A stretch of DNA of 64,000 bases from Phycisphaeraceae bacterium D3-23 (GCA_039555135.1 CP114179.1:372001-436000); one strand, 5' to 3'. Counted from the stretch's first letter, positions 50,267 to 60,600 are shown. A program made the numbers and translations. The notes: a model not told the origin generated them from the sequence alone.

Positions 50267-50370
50267 GGGTGCCGCACAACTGCCCTGCTCTGCGGGCTGC
50301 TGTGTGCGGGGCTGGGCTGTGTTTGATACCAACTACACACAGCAGCCCTTCGGGCAGTTGTGTGGCGCCC
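50267..50370. repeat. Nested long inverted repeat between convergent genes
   Basis: Outer arms 50267-50285 and 50352-50370 pair over 19 bases with two wobble or mismatch positions. Inner arms GGGCTGCTGTGTG (50294-50306) and CACACAGCAGCCC (50336-50348) are perfect over 13. Total about 32 paired positions. It lies between the anti-sigma gene and the convergent permease gene, so a bidirectional terminator role is possible, but no T tracts flank it. Confidence 0.82.
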
Positions 50371-50395
50371 CAAGATAGGTGAGAGCCCCGACGCG

Positions 50396-51856
50396 TTACC
50401 CCAGCGCCTGCGCCCTGCGCTTGCGTGCCTGCACCGCCCCGATCGCCTTACGCACCACCTCGTCGGCCATCACGCCGACCAGCAAGACCCCGCCGATGAT
50501 GGCGTACTCCAGATAGGTCGGGATGCCGAGCATGTTGATCGCGTTGTAGAGCGCGCGGAGTACGGCCGTGCCGATGATGACACCGGCGACCGACCCGACC
50601 CCGCCGCGCAGCGAGCACCCGCCGAGCACCGCCGCGGCGATGGCGTAGAGCTCGTAGAAATTGCCGTGGCCCGCGGGCTGCAGCGAGTTGATGTGCAGAC
50701 CGATCAGGATGCCGCCCAGCCCCGCCATGAGCGAGCACAGGATGTACGACAGGATCACCATCCGGTCGGTGTCGATCCCCGAGAAGCGCGTCGCCTCCTC
50801 GTTGCGCCCCAGCGCGAAGAGGTATCGGCCCCACACCGTGCGGTGCAGAAACAACGCCGAGAGCACCGCGAGCCCGAGCAGGATCAGCATCGGCATCGGC
50901 ATCGGCACCCAGCCCACGAGGTCGAGCGCAACCGGCGACTCGGCGATCCCCGCTGGGTTCATCATCATCTCACCCGCCGCGTCGCGGACGGGCTTGCCGT
51001 CCCCGCCGAGCATCACCTCGCCCGCGCGGTTCATCTTCTGCACGCCGCTGCTGTCGACCGCGACCCGGCCCCACCGGCCCTCGCCGATCCAGTTAATGAA
51101 CGGGATCGGGATGCTGAACGGGTCGCCGGAGTTCAGCGCCTTGAGCCCCTCGGGCGCATCGGTCAGGTTCTGCGACTGGTCGCCCGCGAAGTAGCGCGAC
51201 AGCCCGCGGTAAATCAGCAGCCCGCACAGCGTCACGACGAACGGCTGCAGGTTCATCTTCGTGATGAGCAGCCCGTGGAACAGCCCGATCCCCGCCGCAA
51301 TCAGCAGCACCAGCGGCACGGCCGCCCAAGCGCTCCACGACCGCGCTTCCATCACCACCCCGCGGTCGCCTTCACTGAGCCAGCGCGTCGAACCTTCTAC
51401 GAAAACAACGCCGTCTGTATTGTCGAGGGATGTCAGTTCGGCGTCGATGCGGATCGACCGCGGCTCGTTGGGCGGGCTGCTGGTGGGGTCTTTGAACTCG
51501 ACCTGGTCGCGCAGCGTGAAGCCCGGCGGCAGGCCCGAGAGCACCAGACGCCCCTCGTCTCCATCAATCGTGGTGACGGTGACTTGGTGATCGGTGGGCT
51601 CGTAGTGGATCGTGAGCAGGACGGCGAGGACGACGCCCGTGAGCGCGACGACCGAGCCGATGGAGAGGTCGATCCCGCCGGTGATGATGACGAAGGCGAC
51701 GCCGAGGGTGAGGATGCCGAAGAGCGCGGTCCAGTGCAGGAGGTTGTCGAGGTTGTTAGTCTTCGCGGCTGCGGGGTTGATCGCCATGGTGACGACGCAG
51801 ACCACGAGGAGCAGCAGCGTGATGCCGAGGATGCGGTACAGGCCTTGGAGTCGCAT
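50396..51856 (-). CDS. Sugar ABC transporter permease, RbsC-like, with two large inserts
   Basis: 486 residues compared with about 320 for typical RbsC. Conserved parts are GGIDLSIGSVVALTGV, M-N-L-Q-P-F-V-V-T-L, G-R-Y-L-F-A-L-G-R-N-E-E-A-T-R-F-S-G-I and the C-terminal L-G-G-C-S-L-R-G-G-V-G-S-V-A-G with IIGTAVLRALYNAIN. Two hydrophilic inserts at about 90-175 (GDEGRLVLSGLPPGFTL, FVEGSTRWLSEG) and 248-310 (KMNRAGEVMLGGDGKPVRDA) separate membrane segments. Their side of the membrane cannot be decided from sequence alone. It is the last gene of the operon, three bases after the ATPase gene. Substrate is likely a sugar or cyclitol. Confidence 0.9.
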   Translation of the reverse strand: MRLQGLYRILGITLLLLVVCVVTMAINPAAAKTNNLDNLLHWTALFGILTLGVAFVIITGGIDLSIGSVVALTGVVLAVLLTIHYEPTDHQVTVTTIDGDEGRLVLSGLPPGFTLRDQVEFKDPTSSPPNEPRSIRIDAELTSLDNTDGVVFVEGSTRWLSEGDRGVVMEARSWSAWAAVPLVLLIAAGIGLFHGLLITKMNLQPFVVTLCGLLIYRGLSRYFAGDQSQNLTDAPEGLKALNSGDPFSIPIPFINWIGEGRWGRVAVDSSGVQKMNRAGEVMLGGDGKPVRDAAGEMMMNPAGIAESPVALDLVGWVPMPMPMLILLGLAVLSALFLHRTVWGRYLFALGRNEEATRFSGIDTDRMVILSYILCSLMAGLGGILIGLHINSLQPAGHGNFYELYAIAAAVLGGCSLRGGVGSVAGVIIGTAVLRALYNAINMLGIPTYLEYAIIGGVLLVGVMADEVVRKAIGAVQARKRRAQALG

Positions 51857-51859
51857 GGG

Positions 51860-53494
51860 TCAGTGGCTCGCGGGGGTGGCGGGGGTGGCGGGGCCGGTGT
51901 TTGCAGCGGCATGGATGTCTGCGCGATCGCTCGGCAGCGCGGTGTCGGTCGCGAAGCGCATCACGCGCTCGGGGTCGAAGTGGTCGCGCGGCAGCTCGCC
52001 GGTGAGTTTGCCCTCGTGCATGACGAGCACGCGGTCCGAGACGCCGAGCACCTCTTCCATCTCGCTGGAGACAAACAGCACGGCGACGCCCTGCTCGGCG
52101 AGCTTCTCCATCAGCCGGTAGATTTCGGACTTCGCGCCGATGTCGATCCCGCGCGTGGGTTCATCGAGCAGCAGCACCTTGGGGTGCATCGCCAGCCACT
52201 TGGCCAGGACGACCTTCTGCTGGTTGCCGCCCGAGAGCGTGCCGGCCGCGGTCTCGATGCCGGGCGTCTTCGTCGCGAGCTGCTTGGCCATGTCCTCGGC
52301 GAGCTGCGCCTCGGGCCCGGGGCGGAGGAAGACACCCCCCGCCGCGTCGCGTTTGAGCCGGGCGAGCGAAGTGTTTTCGCGGATGGACATCTCGAGGATG
52401 AGCCCTTGCTGCTTGCGGTCCTCGGGGACGAGCGCGAGCCCGGCCCGGATCGCGTCGCGCGGGCTGCGGATGCGGTGGTCCACCCCGCCTACCTTCACGC
52501 GGCCTGCGAGCGGTGGATCAACGCCGAAGAGCGTCAGCAGCATCTCCGTGCGCCCCGCGCCGACGAGCCCCGCGACCCCGACGATCTCCCCCGCCGCGAC
52601 ACGGAACGACAGCGCGTGCGACGGGTTCGCATGCGTCACGAGCCCGTCCACTTCGAGCAGCGTCTCGCCGTGGGCGCGCGGGCGGTAGTCGTAGAGCGAG
52701 CTGGCCTCGCGGCCGACCATGAGCTTGACCATGCGGTCGTGGGTGATGTCTTCTTTGGCCAGGTCGCCCGCGTGTCGGCCGTCGCGCAGGACCGTGACCC
52801 GGTCCGAGAGCTCGGTGACTTCACCCAGCCGGTGCGAGATGTAGATGATGCCCACGCCCTGCGACTGGAGCTTGCGCACGACGGCGTAGAGCTTGTCCGT
52901 CTCCTGCTGCGACAGCGACGACGTCGGCTCATCCATAATCAGGATGCGGGCCTGGGCGCTCACCGCCTTGGCGATCTCGACCATCTGCTGCTGACCCGTC
53001 GAGAGTGCCGACACCGGCGTGCGCGGCGAACACCTGAGCCCGACCGCGTCCATCGCCTGCTGCGCCTCACGCTCGACGCGCCGACGATCGACCCAGCCCA
53101 GTGTGTTGGGCTCACGGCCCAGGAAGATGTTGGTCGCGATATCGAGGTTGTCGGCGAGGTTGAGCTCCTGATGGATCAGCGCGACGCCGGCATTCATCGC
53201 GTCCTGCACCGAGCGCAGCACCGTGGGTTTACCGTCGATGTACACCGTCCCCGCGTCGGGCGGCTGAACCCCGGCGAGGACCTTCATCAGCGTACTCTTG
53301 CCCGCGCCGTTCTCACCGATAACGGAGAGCACCTCGCCGGCGTGGAGCGTGATGCTCACATCATCGAGCGCGATCACGCCGGGGAAACGTTTGCCGATCG
53401 ACTGCGCGATGAGTAGCGGCGCGTCCCCCGCCGGCGCGGCGGCCGGGGACGGATGGCCCTCGCTCTGTCCGGTTTCCGATGGCGTCAAGCTCAC
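51860..53494 (-). CDS. Sugar ABC transporter ATP-binding protein, RbsA-like
   Basis: 544 residues, a tandem ABC ATPase. First domain: Walker A GENGAGKST (60-68), signature LSTGQQQMVEIAKAV, Walker B ILIMDEPTSSL. Second: the degenerate Walker A GLVGAGRTEM usual in this family, LSGGNQQKVVLAKWL and VLLLDEPTRGIDIG. It powers uptake through the RbsC-like permease. The ATG overlaps the stop of the binding-protein gene (ATGA, 53491-53494). A 25-residue low-complexity N-terminal extension is unusual but looks translated. Confidence 0.94.
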   Translation of the reverse strand: MSLTPSETGQSEGHPSPAAAPAGDAPLLIAQSIGKRFPGVIALDDVSITLHAGEVLSVIGENGAGKSTLMKVLAGVQPPDAGTVYIDGKPTVLRSVQDAMNAGVALIHQELNLADNLDIATNIFLGREPNTLGWVDRRRVEREAQQAMDAVGLRCSPRTPVSALSTGQQQMVEIAKAVSAQARILIMDEPTSSLSQQETDKLYAVVRKLQSQGVGIIYISHRLGEVTELSDRVTVLRDGRHAGDLAKEDITHDRMVKLMVGREASSLYDYRPRAHGETLLEVDGLVTHANPSHALSFRVAAGEIVGVAGLVGAGRTEMLLTLFGVDPPLAGRVKVGGVDHRIRSPRDAIRAGLALVPEDRKQQGLILEMSIRENTSLARLKRDAAGGVFLRPGPEAQLAEDMAKQLATKTPGIETAAGTLSGGNQQKVVLAKWLAMHPKVLLLDEPTRGIDIGAKSEIYRLMEKLAEQGVAVLFVSSEMEEVLGVSDRVLVMHEGKLTGELPRDHFDPERVMRFATDTALPSDRADIHAAANTGPATPATPASH

Positions 53495-54576
53495 TGCCCC
53501 AGCAGGTAGTCGATCACGCCCTGCGAGCGCTCCTGCGCGTTTAGCACTTCGAGCTTGCCGACGAAGATCACGATCTTCCCGCCCTCGGGGCAGGCCTCGG
53601 CGATCATCTGCCCCGCCTGACGACCGGCTTCATAGTTGTCCGTGCCCAAGTAGAACAGCCGGTCCGAAGTCGGCGCGTCCGAGTCGCAGGCGATGACCGC
53701 CATGGTCTCGGCCGCACGGTTGATGATCGCGTTCTGCCCGCTCGCGTCGATCGGGCTCACCGCGAGGCCGTCGGCCTCGTTGGTGATGATGTCTTCGATG
53801 TACTGCTGCTGTTCCTGGACCTGGCCCTGGGGCGGCTGGTAGACCGAGACCTCGGCGTTGAACAGCGGGCCCGCGCGTTCGCAGCCGTAGCCCGCGAGGT
53901 CCCAGAACGGGTTCACGCCGTTCGCAACAAAGTGGATGCTCACACTGCCATCGGTGCTGTACGCGTCTGCGTCGTACTCGAGAACCGGGCCCTGGCCCGC
54001 CTTGATGCGTACGAGCTCGGCGAGGAAGTCGTCGACGTTGTCCTGCTGGATCACGCGCGTGGGGACGTAGATCTTCCCGCTGGCGGGGACGTCGATCGCG
54101 TCGTCCTGGCCCCGCGCGATCGCGCTGAGCATCTCGACACTGCGGAAGCCGAAGGCATAGGGGTTCTGTACCACCGTGCCGACGATCTCGCCCTCGCGGA
54201 TCGCGTCCAGCGTCGCCTCGGCCTCATCGAAGCCGATGATCTTCACCTGCCCCAGCATGCCCGCCTCGGACACGGCCTGATGGATCAGCGGCGGGTTGTA
54301 CTGCCAGAGCCCGACCATCGCGGCCAGGTCGTCGTTCTTGGTAAGCGCGTCTTCGGCGTTGGCCTTGGCCTTGGCGTCGTCCATGCTGTCGGTCATGATG
54401 CCGACGATCGTCCATGTCACGCCGGTGTCCGGGTTTGTGACGGTGACCGATCCATCACGCGCATCTTCCCAGGTGATCTTTTTACTCGTGTCGGTCTCGG
54501 TCTTCGAACCGCAGCCAGCGAGGACGAGCGACAGGGCAGCGCAGACGGGCCAGCACTTCGCGAGGAGAGGGTTCAT
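53491..54576 (-). CDS. Sugar-binding lipoprotein with circularly permuted lobes
   Basis: 361 residues with a lipoprotein signal (ALSLVLAGC, Cys22). The body belongs to the ribose-binding (periplasmic binding protein type 1) family, but its order is reversed. Residues about 33-192 match the normal C-terminal part: A-K-A-N-A-E-D-A-L, VGLWQYNPPLIHQAV (Asn94), IIGFDEAEATLDAI (Asp117), VGTVVQNPYAFGF (Gln137), I-Y-V-P-T-R-V-I. After a linker (about 192-211), residues 212-361 match the normal N-terminal part: FVANGVNPFWDLA, VQEQQQYIEDII, V-S-P-I-D, DSDAPTSDR (Asp298, Asp300), GTDNYEAGRQAG and N-A-Q-E-R (Arg350). All expected sugar-contact positions are present. It overlaps the ATPase start. See the finding. 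Confidence 0.9.
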   Translation of the reverse strand: MNPLLAKCWPVCAALSLVLAGCGSKTETDTSKKITWEDARDGSVTVTNPDTGVTWTIVGIMTDSMDDAKAKANAEDALTKNDDLAAMVGLWQYNPPLIHQAVSEAGMLGQVKIIGFDEAEATLDAIREGEIVGTVVQNPYAFGFRSVEMLSAIARGQDDAIDVPASGKIYVPTRVIQQDNVDDFLAELVRIKAGQGPVLEYDADAYSTDGSVSIHFVANGVNPFWDLAGYGCERAGPLFNAEVSVYQPPQGQVQEQQQYIEDIITNEADGLAVSPIDASGQNAIINRAAETMAVIACDSDAPTSDRLFYLGTDNYEAGRQAGQMIAEACPEGGKIVIFVGKLEVLNAQERSQGVIDYLLGQ

Positions 54577-54644
54577 CGGATTGCTCCAGAGGGGGATTAG
54601 TCAGAAGGGCCGCGCCGAGTCCGGGCGATCGACGGCACATGAGT

Positions 54645-55415
54645 TTACTCGACGGTGGTCCCGCCGTTGACCGACAGCCGCTGGCCGGTGATGAAATTCG
54701 CTTCCTGCGACGCCAAAAACGCCACGGCGCTGCCGATATCCGCGTGCTCGCCCCACCGGCCCATCGGGATCGCGGCGACGTAGGCGTCCTTGTCTTCCTG
54801 CGGGTCGTCGTCATGACGCTCGGTCGGGATCCAGCCCGGGGCGACAAGGTTCACCGTGATCTGCCACGACGCGAGCTCCCGTGCCCACGAACGCGTCAGC
54901 CCGAGCTGCGCACCCTTGGCCGCGACGTAGTTCGCAAACTGCGGCACGGCCTGCTCGAAGACCTCGCTACCGATGTTGATGATCCGCCCGCGTTTGCGCG
55001 CCTTCATCCCCGGCACGACCTGCTTGGCCAGCAGCATCGGGCTTTTCACAAAGAATTCCAGCTGGTCGAGCATGATCCGCCAGTCGAGGTCTTCGAGCTT
55101 GATGAAAGGCTGGGGGCCCGTCGCGTTTGCGACGAGAATATCGATCGGGCCGAGCTTCGCCTCGATGTCTTTGCACATCGCGGCGACCTGCGCTTCGTCG
55201 CGGACATCCGCGCCGAACACTGCGCCGCTGCCGCCAGCCGCTTCGACTTCCTTCACCACCGATTCCGCGCGGTCACGATTGTTCACATAGTTCACGGCTA
55301 CCGCGTAGCCCCTGGCCCCCAGCGCGACCGCAATCGCACGGCCAAGTCCGCGCGACGCGCCGGTCACCAATGCGACACTACCCGGTCCGATCTTCGAGTC
55401 GTCTTGTTCTGCCAT
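54645..55415 (-). CDS. Short-chain dehydrogenase/reductase
   Basis: 256 residues, classical SDR with T-G-A-S-R-G-L-G-R (coenzyme site), the N-A-T-G variant of the N-N-A-G motif, and the catalytic S-Y-K set in I-N-I-G-S-E and NYVAAKGAQ. The C-terminal F-I-T-G-Q-R-L-S-V-N-G-G resembles FabG, but an operon position 68 bases before the sugar-binding gene suggests a sugar or polyol dehydrogenase instead. Both substrate types are open. The upstream 186-base gap should hold the operon promoter; I cannot choose one. Confidence 0.87.
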   Translation of the reverse strand: MAEQDDSKIGPGSVALVTGASRGLGRAIAVALGARGYAVAVNYVNNRDRAESVVKEVEAAGGSGAVFGADVRDEAQVAAMCKDIEAKLGPIDILVANATGPQPFIKLEDLDWRIMLDQLEFFVKSPMLLAKQVVPGMKARKRGRIINIGSEVFEQAVPQFANYVAAKGAQLGLTRSWARELASWQITVNLVAPGWIPTERHDDDPQEDKDAYVAAIPMGRWGEHADIGSAVAFLASQEANFITGQRLSVNGGTTVE

Positions 55416-55601
55416 GTTGTCTTCAGTCCTGTGTTATCAACGCGGAGTCCACTCCAAGAGGAGCTATCTAGACAGCACCCACACGGAGTACTCTGCCGAC
55501 CGAGCGATAGATTACACCCGGGCACGGATGCCCAAAGTCGGCCAATAAACAGACAAGGATACGAAAGAACACCGCTGGGACAAGGACAAAACAGACAGTC
55601 C

Positions 55602-57644
55602 CTACGGCATCCCGGTCACTTCTATACGTACGGTGTGGCGCTCACGCCCCGCCCCGACACAGGTCAGGTCGTATCGGCCAAGCGAAAGTGTGAGGCGCGG
55701 CGGCCCGTCTGTCACGATGTATTCGCCATTCAGGAACCACGACGCCGGGTCACCTGTAGCCCGGACGTTGAGCGAGACGGCCCCGTCCCACGCAACAAAT
55801 GCAGAGCCGTCACTAGGCGAAGTGATACGCACCACGGTTTGCGATGCCTCGACCCGTGGCAGCGGCCGGCGGACTACGAGCGGCGTGGATGGGGGCGGTG
55901 GATCCAAAACACGAACCGCCGGGTGCGCAAAGAGCGCCGCGAGAAGCGGTTCTGCGCTCGATCGGCCGGTGTACTGGTAGTCGCCCCCACCCGCGAACCT
56001 GCCCACCCAGACGCCCACGGCATAGCGCCCGTTGTGACCCACCGCCAGGGCGTCGCGCCGCGCCGCACTCGTCCCCGTCTTCCACATGAACCAGCCGCCA
56101 GAAACGTCAAGCCACGCGTGTCCGGTGTTGGGCAGGCGGTGTTGATTGCTCAGGATGTCGTTAATGCTCGCTGCGGTCGCCGAGGTGAGCGCGGCCGATT
56201 CGACCACCGGCTCATCCGCGAACAGGCGGACGTTGCGGCAGACGCCGCCGCGCCCCAGCGTCGCGTAGCTGTTGGTGAGGTCGAGCAGAGAGACCTCGAT
56301 CCCGCCGACCGCGAGTGACAGCCCACCGCGCTGCTGCGTATCCTCGGGCAGGTCGAGTCCGGCCGCAACCATCACGCCGACACACCGCGCCAGCCCCGTC
56401 CCCTCCGCCACGAGGATGGCCGGAACGTTGAGCGACTGCCGGAGCGCCTGCGCCGCCGAGACCTCGCCATGGAACCGCCGGTCGAAGTTGCCCGGCTCCC
56501 AGCCGTCGCGGCGGATCGGCACGTCGTCCAGCAGCGCATCGCGGTTGAGCCGGCCCGCATCAAACGCCGTGGCGTAGATAAACGGCTTGAGCGCCGAGCC
56601 GGGCGACCGCAGCGCGAGCGCGCCGTTGACCTGCCCATCGACCGGGTCCGCCGCGTCCGCTGAACCGACCAGGGCCCGCAGCTCGCCGGTGGCGATGTCG
56701 ATCACGACGACGGCGATATCGCTGCCGGGCGGGAGCGTCGCCGCGTGGTGCGCGACCGCTTCGCTGACGAGTTGTTGCAGCCCGGGATCGATCGTGGTCT
56801 GCCCGCCGCGGGGCCGCTGCGCCAGCGCCATCCATGCAACATGCGTCGCGTCGGGATGCCGGTGCATTGCCGAACGCAGCGCGACCGGCTCAGCCGCCGC
56901 GGCTGCGCGCTGCTCGGCCGTGATAAAACCGGCAGACTCCATCCGCCCCAGCACGATCGCCCGACGACGCCTGGCCGCCTCCAGGTCTCGGTCAGGCCGC
57001 AGCCGTTCGGGCGACTGCGGCAGTCCCGCCAAGAGCGCCGCCTCACCCAGCGACAGCCGCGACGACGGCTTGCCGAAGTATGCCAGCGACGCCTGCTCAA
57101 CTCCGCGCAGATTCCCGCCGTAGGGCGCCATGTTCAGGTACAGCGCCAGGATCTCGTCTTTGGAGTAGAGCTGTTCAAGCTGCAACGCGCGGAACGATTC
57201 AACCGCCTTGGCCCGTATCGTGCGCGGCATATCGTCCATCATCCGGCAGACCTGCATCGTCAGCGTGCTTGCACCCGACACGACCTCGCCGTTTCTCGTG
57301 TTCTGCCACAGCGCCCGGCCGACCGCGCGGGTATCGACGCCGCCATGATCGTAGAACCTTGCATCCTCCACCGCGACCGTCGCGTCGCGCAGGAACGGCG
57401 ACATCTCCTCCAATGCCACCGCCCTGCGCCACTGACCCGACGCCGCGACACGCTCAATCAATACGCCGCCTTCCCGGTCCGTCGCCCGCGGACTCTGACC
57501 CCACCGCTCAAGCCGCTCGTCAGGGAACGGGTAACGCACCCAGCAAAATACAAAAACCCCCAGCGCCAGCACCGCGAGCGCAAGCGAAGTCAACGCTAAA
57601 CGCTTGAACCATCGCCAAAGCCAACGCCGGGGGAAGCGCCACAT
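55602..57644 (-). CDS. pbpC: Penicillin-binding protein 1C
   Basis: 680 residues from the ATG at 57644, which overlaps the stop of the preceding gene (TGATG) and has GGAGGTG eight bases before. N-terminal membrane anchor (LALTSLALAVLALGVFVFCWV), then a GT51 transglycosylase domain (VEDARFYDHGGVD, catalytic Glu, and G-A-S-T-L-T-M-Q), then a transpeptidase with SPGSALKPF (Ser-x-x-Lys), SLN and KTGTS. The C-terminal beta domain of about 90 residues (BiPBP_C) ends the chain. It builds and cross-links peptidoglycan. The pairing with an alpha-2-macroglobulin gene is the same as in E. coli (yfhM-pbpC). Confidence 0.95.
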   Translation of the reverse strand: MWRFPRRWLWRWFKRLALTSLALAVLALGVFVFCWVRYPFPDERLERWGQSPRATDREGGVLIERVAASGQWRRAVALEEMSPFLRDATVAVEDARFYDHGGVDTRAVGRALWQNTRNGEVVSGASTLTMQVCRMMDDMPRTIRAKAVESFRALQLEQLYSKDEILALYLNMAPYGGNLRGVEQASLAYFGKPSSRLSLGEAALLAGLPQSPERLRPDRDLEAARRRRAIVLGRMESAGFITAEQRAAAAAEPVALRSAMHRHPDATHVAWMALAQRPRGGQTTIDPGLQQLVSEAVAHHAATLPPGSDIAVVVIDIATGELRALVGSADAADPVDGQVNGALALRSPGSALKPFIYATAFDAGRLNRDALLDDVPIRRDGWEPGNFDRRFHGEVSAAQALRQSLNVPAILVAEGTGLARCVGVMVAAGLDLPEDTQQRGGLSLAVGGIEVSLLDLTNSYATLGRGGVCRNVRLFADEPVVESAALTSATAASINDILSNQHRLPNTGHAWLDVSGGWFMWKTGTSAARRDALAVGHNGRYAVGVWVGRFAGGGDYQYTGRSSAEPLLAALFAHPAVRVLDPPPPSTPLVVRRPLPRVEASQTVVRITSPSDGSAFVAWDGAVSLNVRATGDPASWFLNGEYIVTDGPPRLTLSLGRYDLTCVGAGRERHTVRIEVTGMP

Positions 57645-60600
57645 CAACGCGACACCTCCACCCGGCCCGCACCGTTCACGCTCGACACCGTCGGGTCGTA
57701 CATACACGACCCCTGCACCGGCGGGAGCGCAAACGACCCGGGCGTCACCACTCGAAGCGCGTAGCGGTATGTCGCCTCGCTCGGCCAGGCCGAGACAAAC
57801 AGCAACACACGGTCGTCCAGGAACTGTGTCCGGCGGTAGCTGCGCGATATCTCGGGGTAGCTCTGATCCTGTGACGATGTAGCAAGCCGGGGATTCTCGA
57901 CCTCCATCCCGCCCGGAAGCGCATCGATGATCGCAAGGTTGTGGATATGTCGCTGGGGTGCACCTTCTGCGGTGCGTACCGTCAACTCAACATAAACCAG
58001 GTCACCAACCCGAAGCGCCAACGGGTCGATATCGTCGCCTTCTCGGTCCAGCCAGCGACGGCGCACGACGAGGTTGTGGTCGGCTTCAACGATGTCGCCG
58101 GGCTCAACAAGACCCTCAGCGACAACCGAGACCGAGGCGTTCCCCGGACCTGCCGTCTCGATCCGGACCGCGCCCTCGGCTCCGTGCAGATCGATCTCCA
58201 GCGGCTGCGTCTGGTCAAACGACACGGGCGGCGCATCACCGACCTGCACCGTCCCCGTAAACGGAGCGGGCGGACCGGACTGCTGCTGATACTGCGCAAG
58301 CGCGCTGAGTGCCGCCGCGTTGTTCAGTGTTGTCCCCCAGTGCCCCTGCGCGCGTTGCGTATTCAAACGCTCGGCCAGCAACGGTACCCAGTCGTGATCG
58401 GGATCAAGCTCCAGCAGCACTGCCAGCAGCACCGCTTCCTGCCGGACCTGTGAAGTTAGCCGGCCCGTAGTCGTCGGGTTGATCTTCTGCGTCAGCAGGC
58501 CGCTATCGAGCAACGCCATCGCACGGTCGCGCCGGCCAAGCTCGAGCAGGCACGCCGCGAGGTGCGCCCGGCCCGCGAGGTCCAGACGCTCCACCCCCGT
58601 CTCCAATGCGCCCGCCCAGCCGTGCTGGGGCCGGCCGAATCCCGTCAATACACGGCAGATGAGCGACCGCGTGTTGTCGTCGAGCTCACGTGTGCTGCCC
58701 CCGCGGTTGAGCTGCGCTTCGAGGTAAGCCATCAGCGACTCACTGAACCGTTCATCGACCGCATAGCCCGCGCGGTCGGCATCAAGCAGGAACGCGCCAA
58801 CGTACGCGCTCACCCACAACGACGGCTCGACATGCCCGGGCCAGTACGCGATCCCGCCGCTGCGCGTCTGCATCCCCCACAGCCGGTGCAGCCCCGCCTC
58901 GACCATAGCACGCACATGCTCGGCCCGACCCGTCGGCGTGAACGAGCCGTCGGCGCTGGCATGCGCATCGATCAACTCGGGCAGGTGCAACAGCGCGACG
59001 AGCCCGCCGACGGTTTGCTCGGCGCAGCCGTAGGGGTAGCGGGTCAACTGGTCGGCCGCAGGCATGAGCTCGACCGCCGGGTCGCCGCCGAGGCGCAGCT
59101 TCAAGTGTGCCGTCCCCGCGACCATCCCCGCGAGCGGGTCGAGCTCCAACGCCTCACCGGGGTCGATGCGTACCACCTGCGAGCGCGTCTGCAATGCGCC
59201 CGCCGCACGCACGGCGAGGGAGACACGTTGATGTGAGCGATACGTCGCACCGTCCGCCTCACCGGTCGCTTCAGCAACGACACGCAGCTCAACCGGACCA
59301 GGCCCGCCCGCCGTCACGGTGAGCCAGCGCGTCGCCGAGCTGTTGGGGGCGATCTGCAACGGCTCGGCAAGCGCCTGCGGGTCGACCGCCAACGGCCCGT
59401 CCAACTCGACGCCCAGCCGCGCCGCGACCGGTGTGTCCGTGTTGTTGAACATCTTCACCGGTACCTCGAACCTGTCCCCGGGTGCCGCGAAGCGAGGCCA
59501 ACTCGACTCGACCATCACGGGCGAGCTGAGTGTCAATGTGCGTTCTGCGCAGCCGTAGCGGTCGCCGTCGACGACGACCGCCATCAGGCGCATTTCGCCA
59601 TGGAGCTCGGGCATGGTCATCGTCGCGCGGACCGTCCCGTCCGGGCCGACAGGGACCGACGCCCGCCAGACCACGGCCGGGTCGTGGCGTGGCCGACTCA
59701 CCGGGCTTCGCCGCATGTCTTCAAAGCCCCCGCCGTCGCCGCCGATCCGTGCGATCCCCGCCGCGCGTTCGTGGTCCGGCAGCAGGTCGGCGAACAGGTC
59801 GGTCGTCCGCACCGCGCCGCGGCGCAGCGCGAAGAAGAAGCCGTGCGCATCGGGCGTCTGGTGCGCCGTCGTCAGGAGGATGCCCTCGTCCACCGCCCAC
59901 AGGTGCGCGACCGCGGCGGGCCGTGGGCCGGTTGTTGCCGCGTCGATATCAGGCGGCGAGACGCCCGGGACACCCGGCAGTAGCGCGGGCACGGCCGGTG
60001 TGGCCTGCTCACGCACCGCACTGGTGTGCAGCATCACCGCAACCGCCTCGCCGGGCAGAGCGTGCTCGACGGCGTCAAACGTTGCGTCGATGCGCTGCGC
60101 CTCGTGCGTCGTCCTCAGCCGAACCAGCCCCAAAGCACGGTGCGGCAGCCAGTCTGGGTCCGCCGGATCCACCGCGCGCACCATCGACACGCTCACAAAC
60201 GCCCCGCCTCGAATCGACGCGTCCACGGGCAGCGTGATGCTCGCGGCACCCTGCGCCATCTCGACAACCTGCTGGTAGATCACGCGGTCGGTCTCGATCG
60301 TGACGAGCGCCGTCCCGCCGGACTTGAAGGCCGAGCGCACCTGCATGACCACCGTTTCACCGGGTTCATAGGTCTCACGATCTAAAGCCAGCTCGATCCG
60401 CTCGGGCCGATCGGCGGCGAGGGCCTCATACTGCGCCGTGCCATCGGCCGCGTAGAAACGCACCTGCGTCGCGCTGTTGGCCCGCGCATCCACCGCACGC
60501 AGCTCGTACAGCCCGGCCCGGTCACACGTCAACGCAAACGCGCCCTCCGCCTGGTCCTCGAACGACCAGCGCTCGACTTCCTCAAGCGTCTGGGTCGTCC

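Noticed and set aside
50360-53416. A 1018-codon plus-strand frame opposite the ABC transporter genes
   Set aside because: Its translation is Arg/His/Asp-rich without a fold and lies over two genes with clear Walker and permease motifs.
54639-56318. A 559-codon plus-strand frame over the SDR and pbpC genes
   Set aside because: It crosses two unrelated minus-strand genes and the gap between them, and is compositionally biased.
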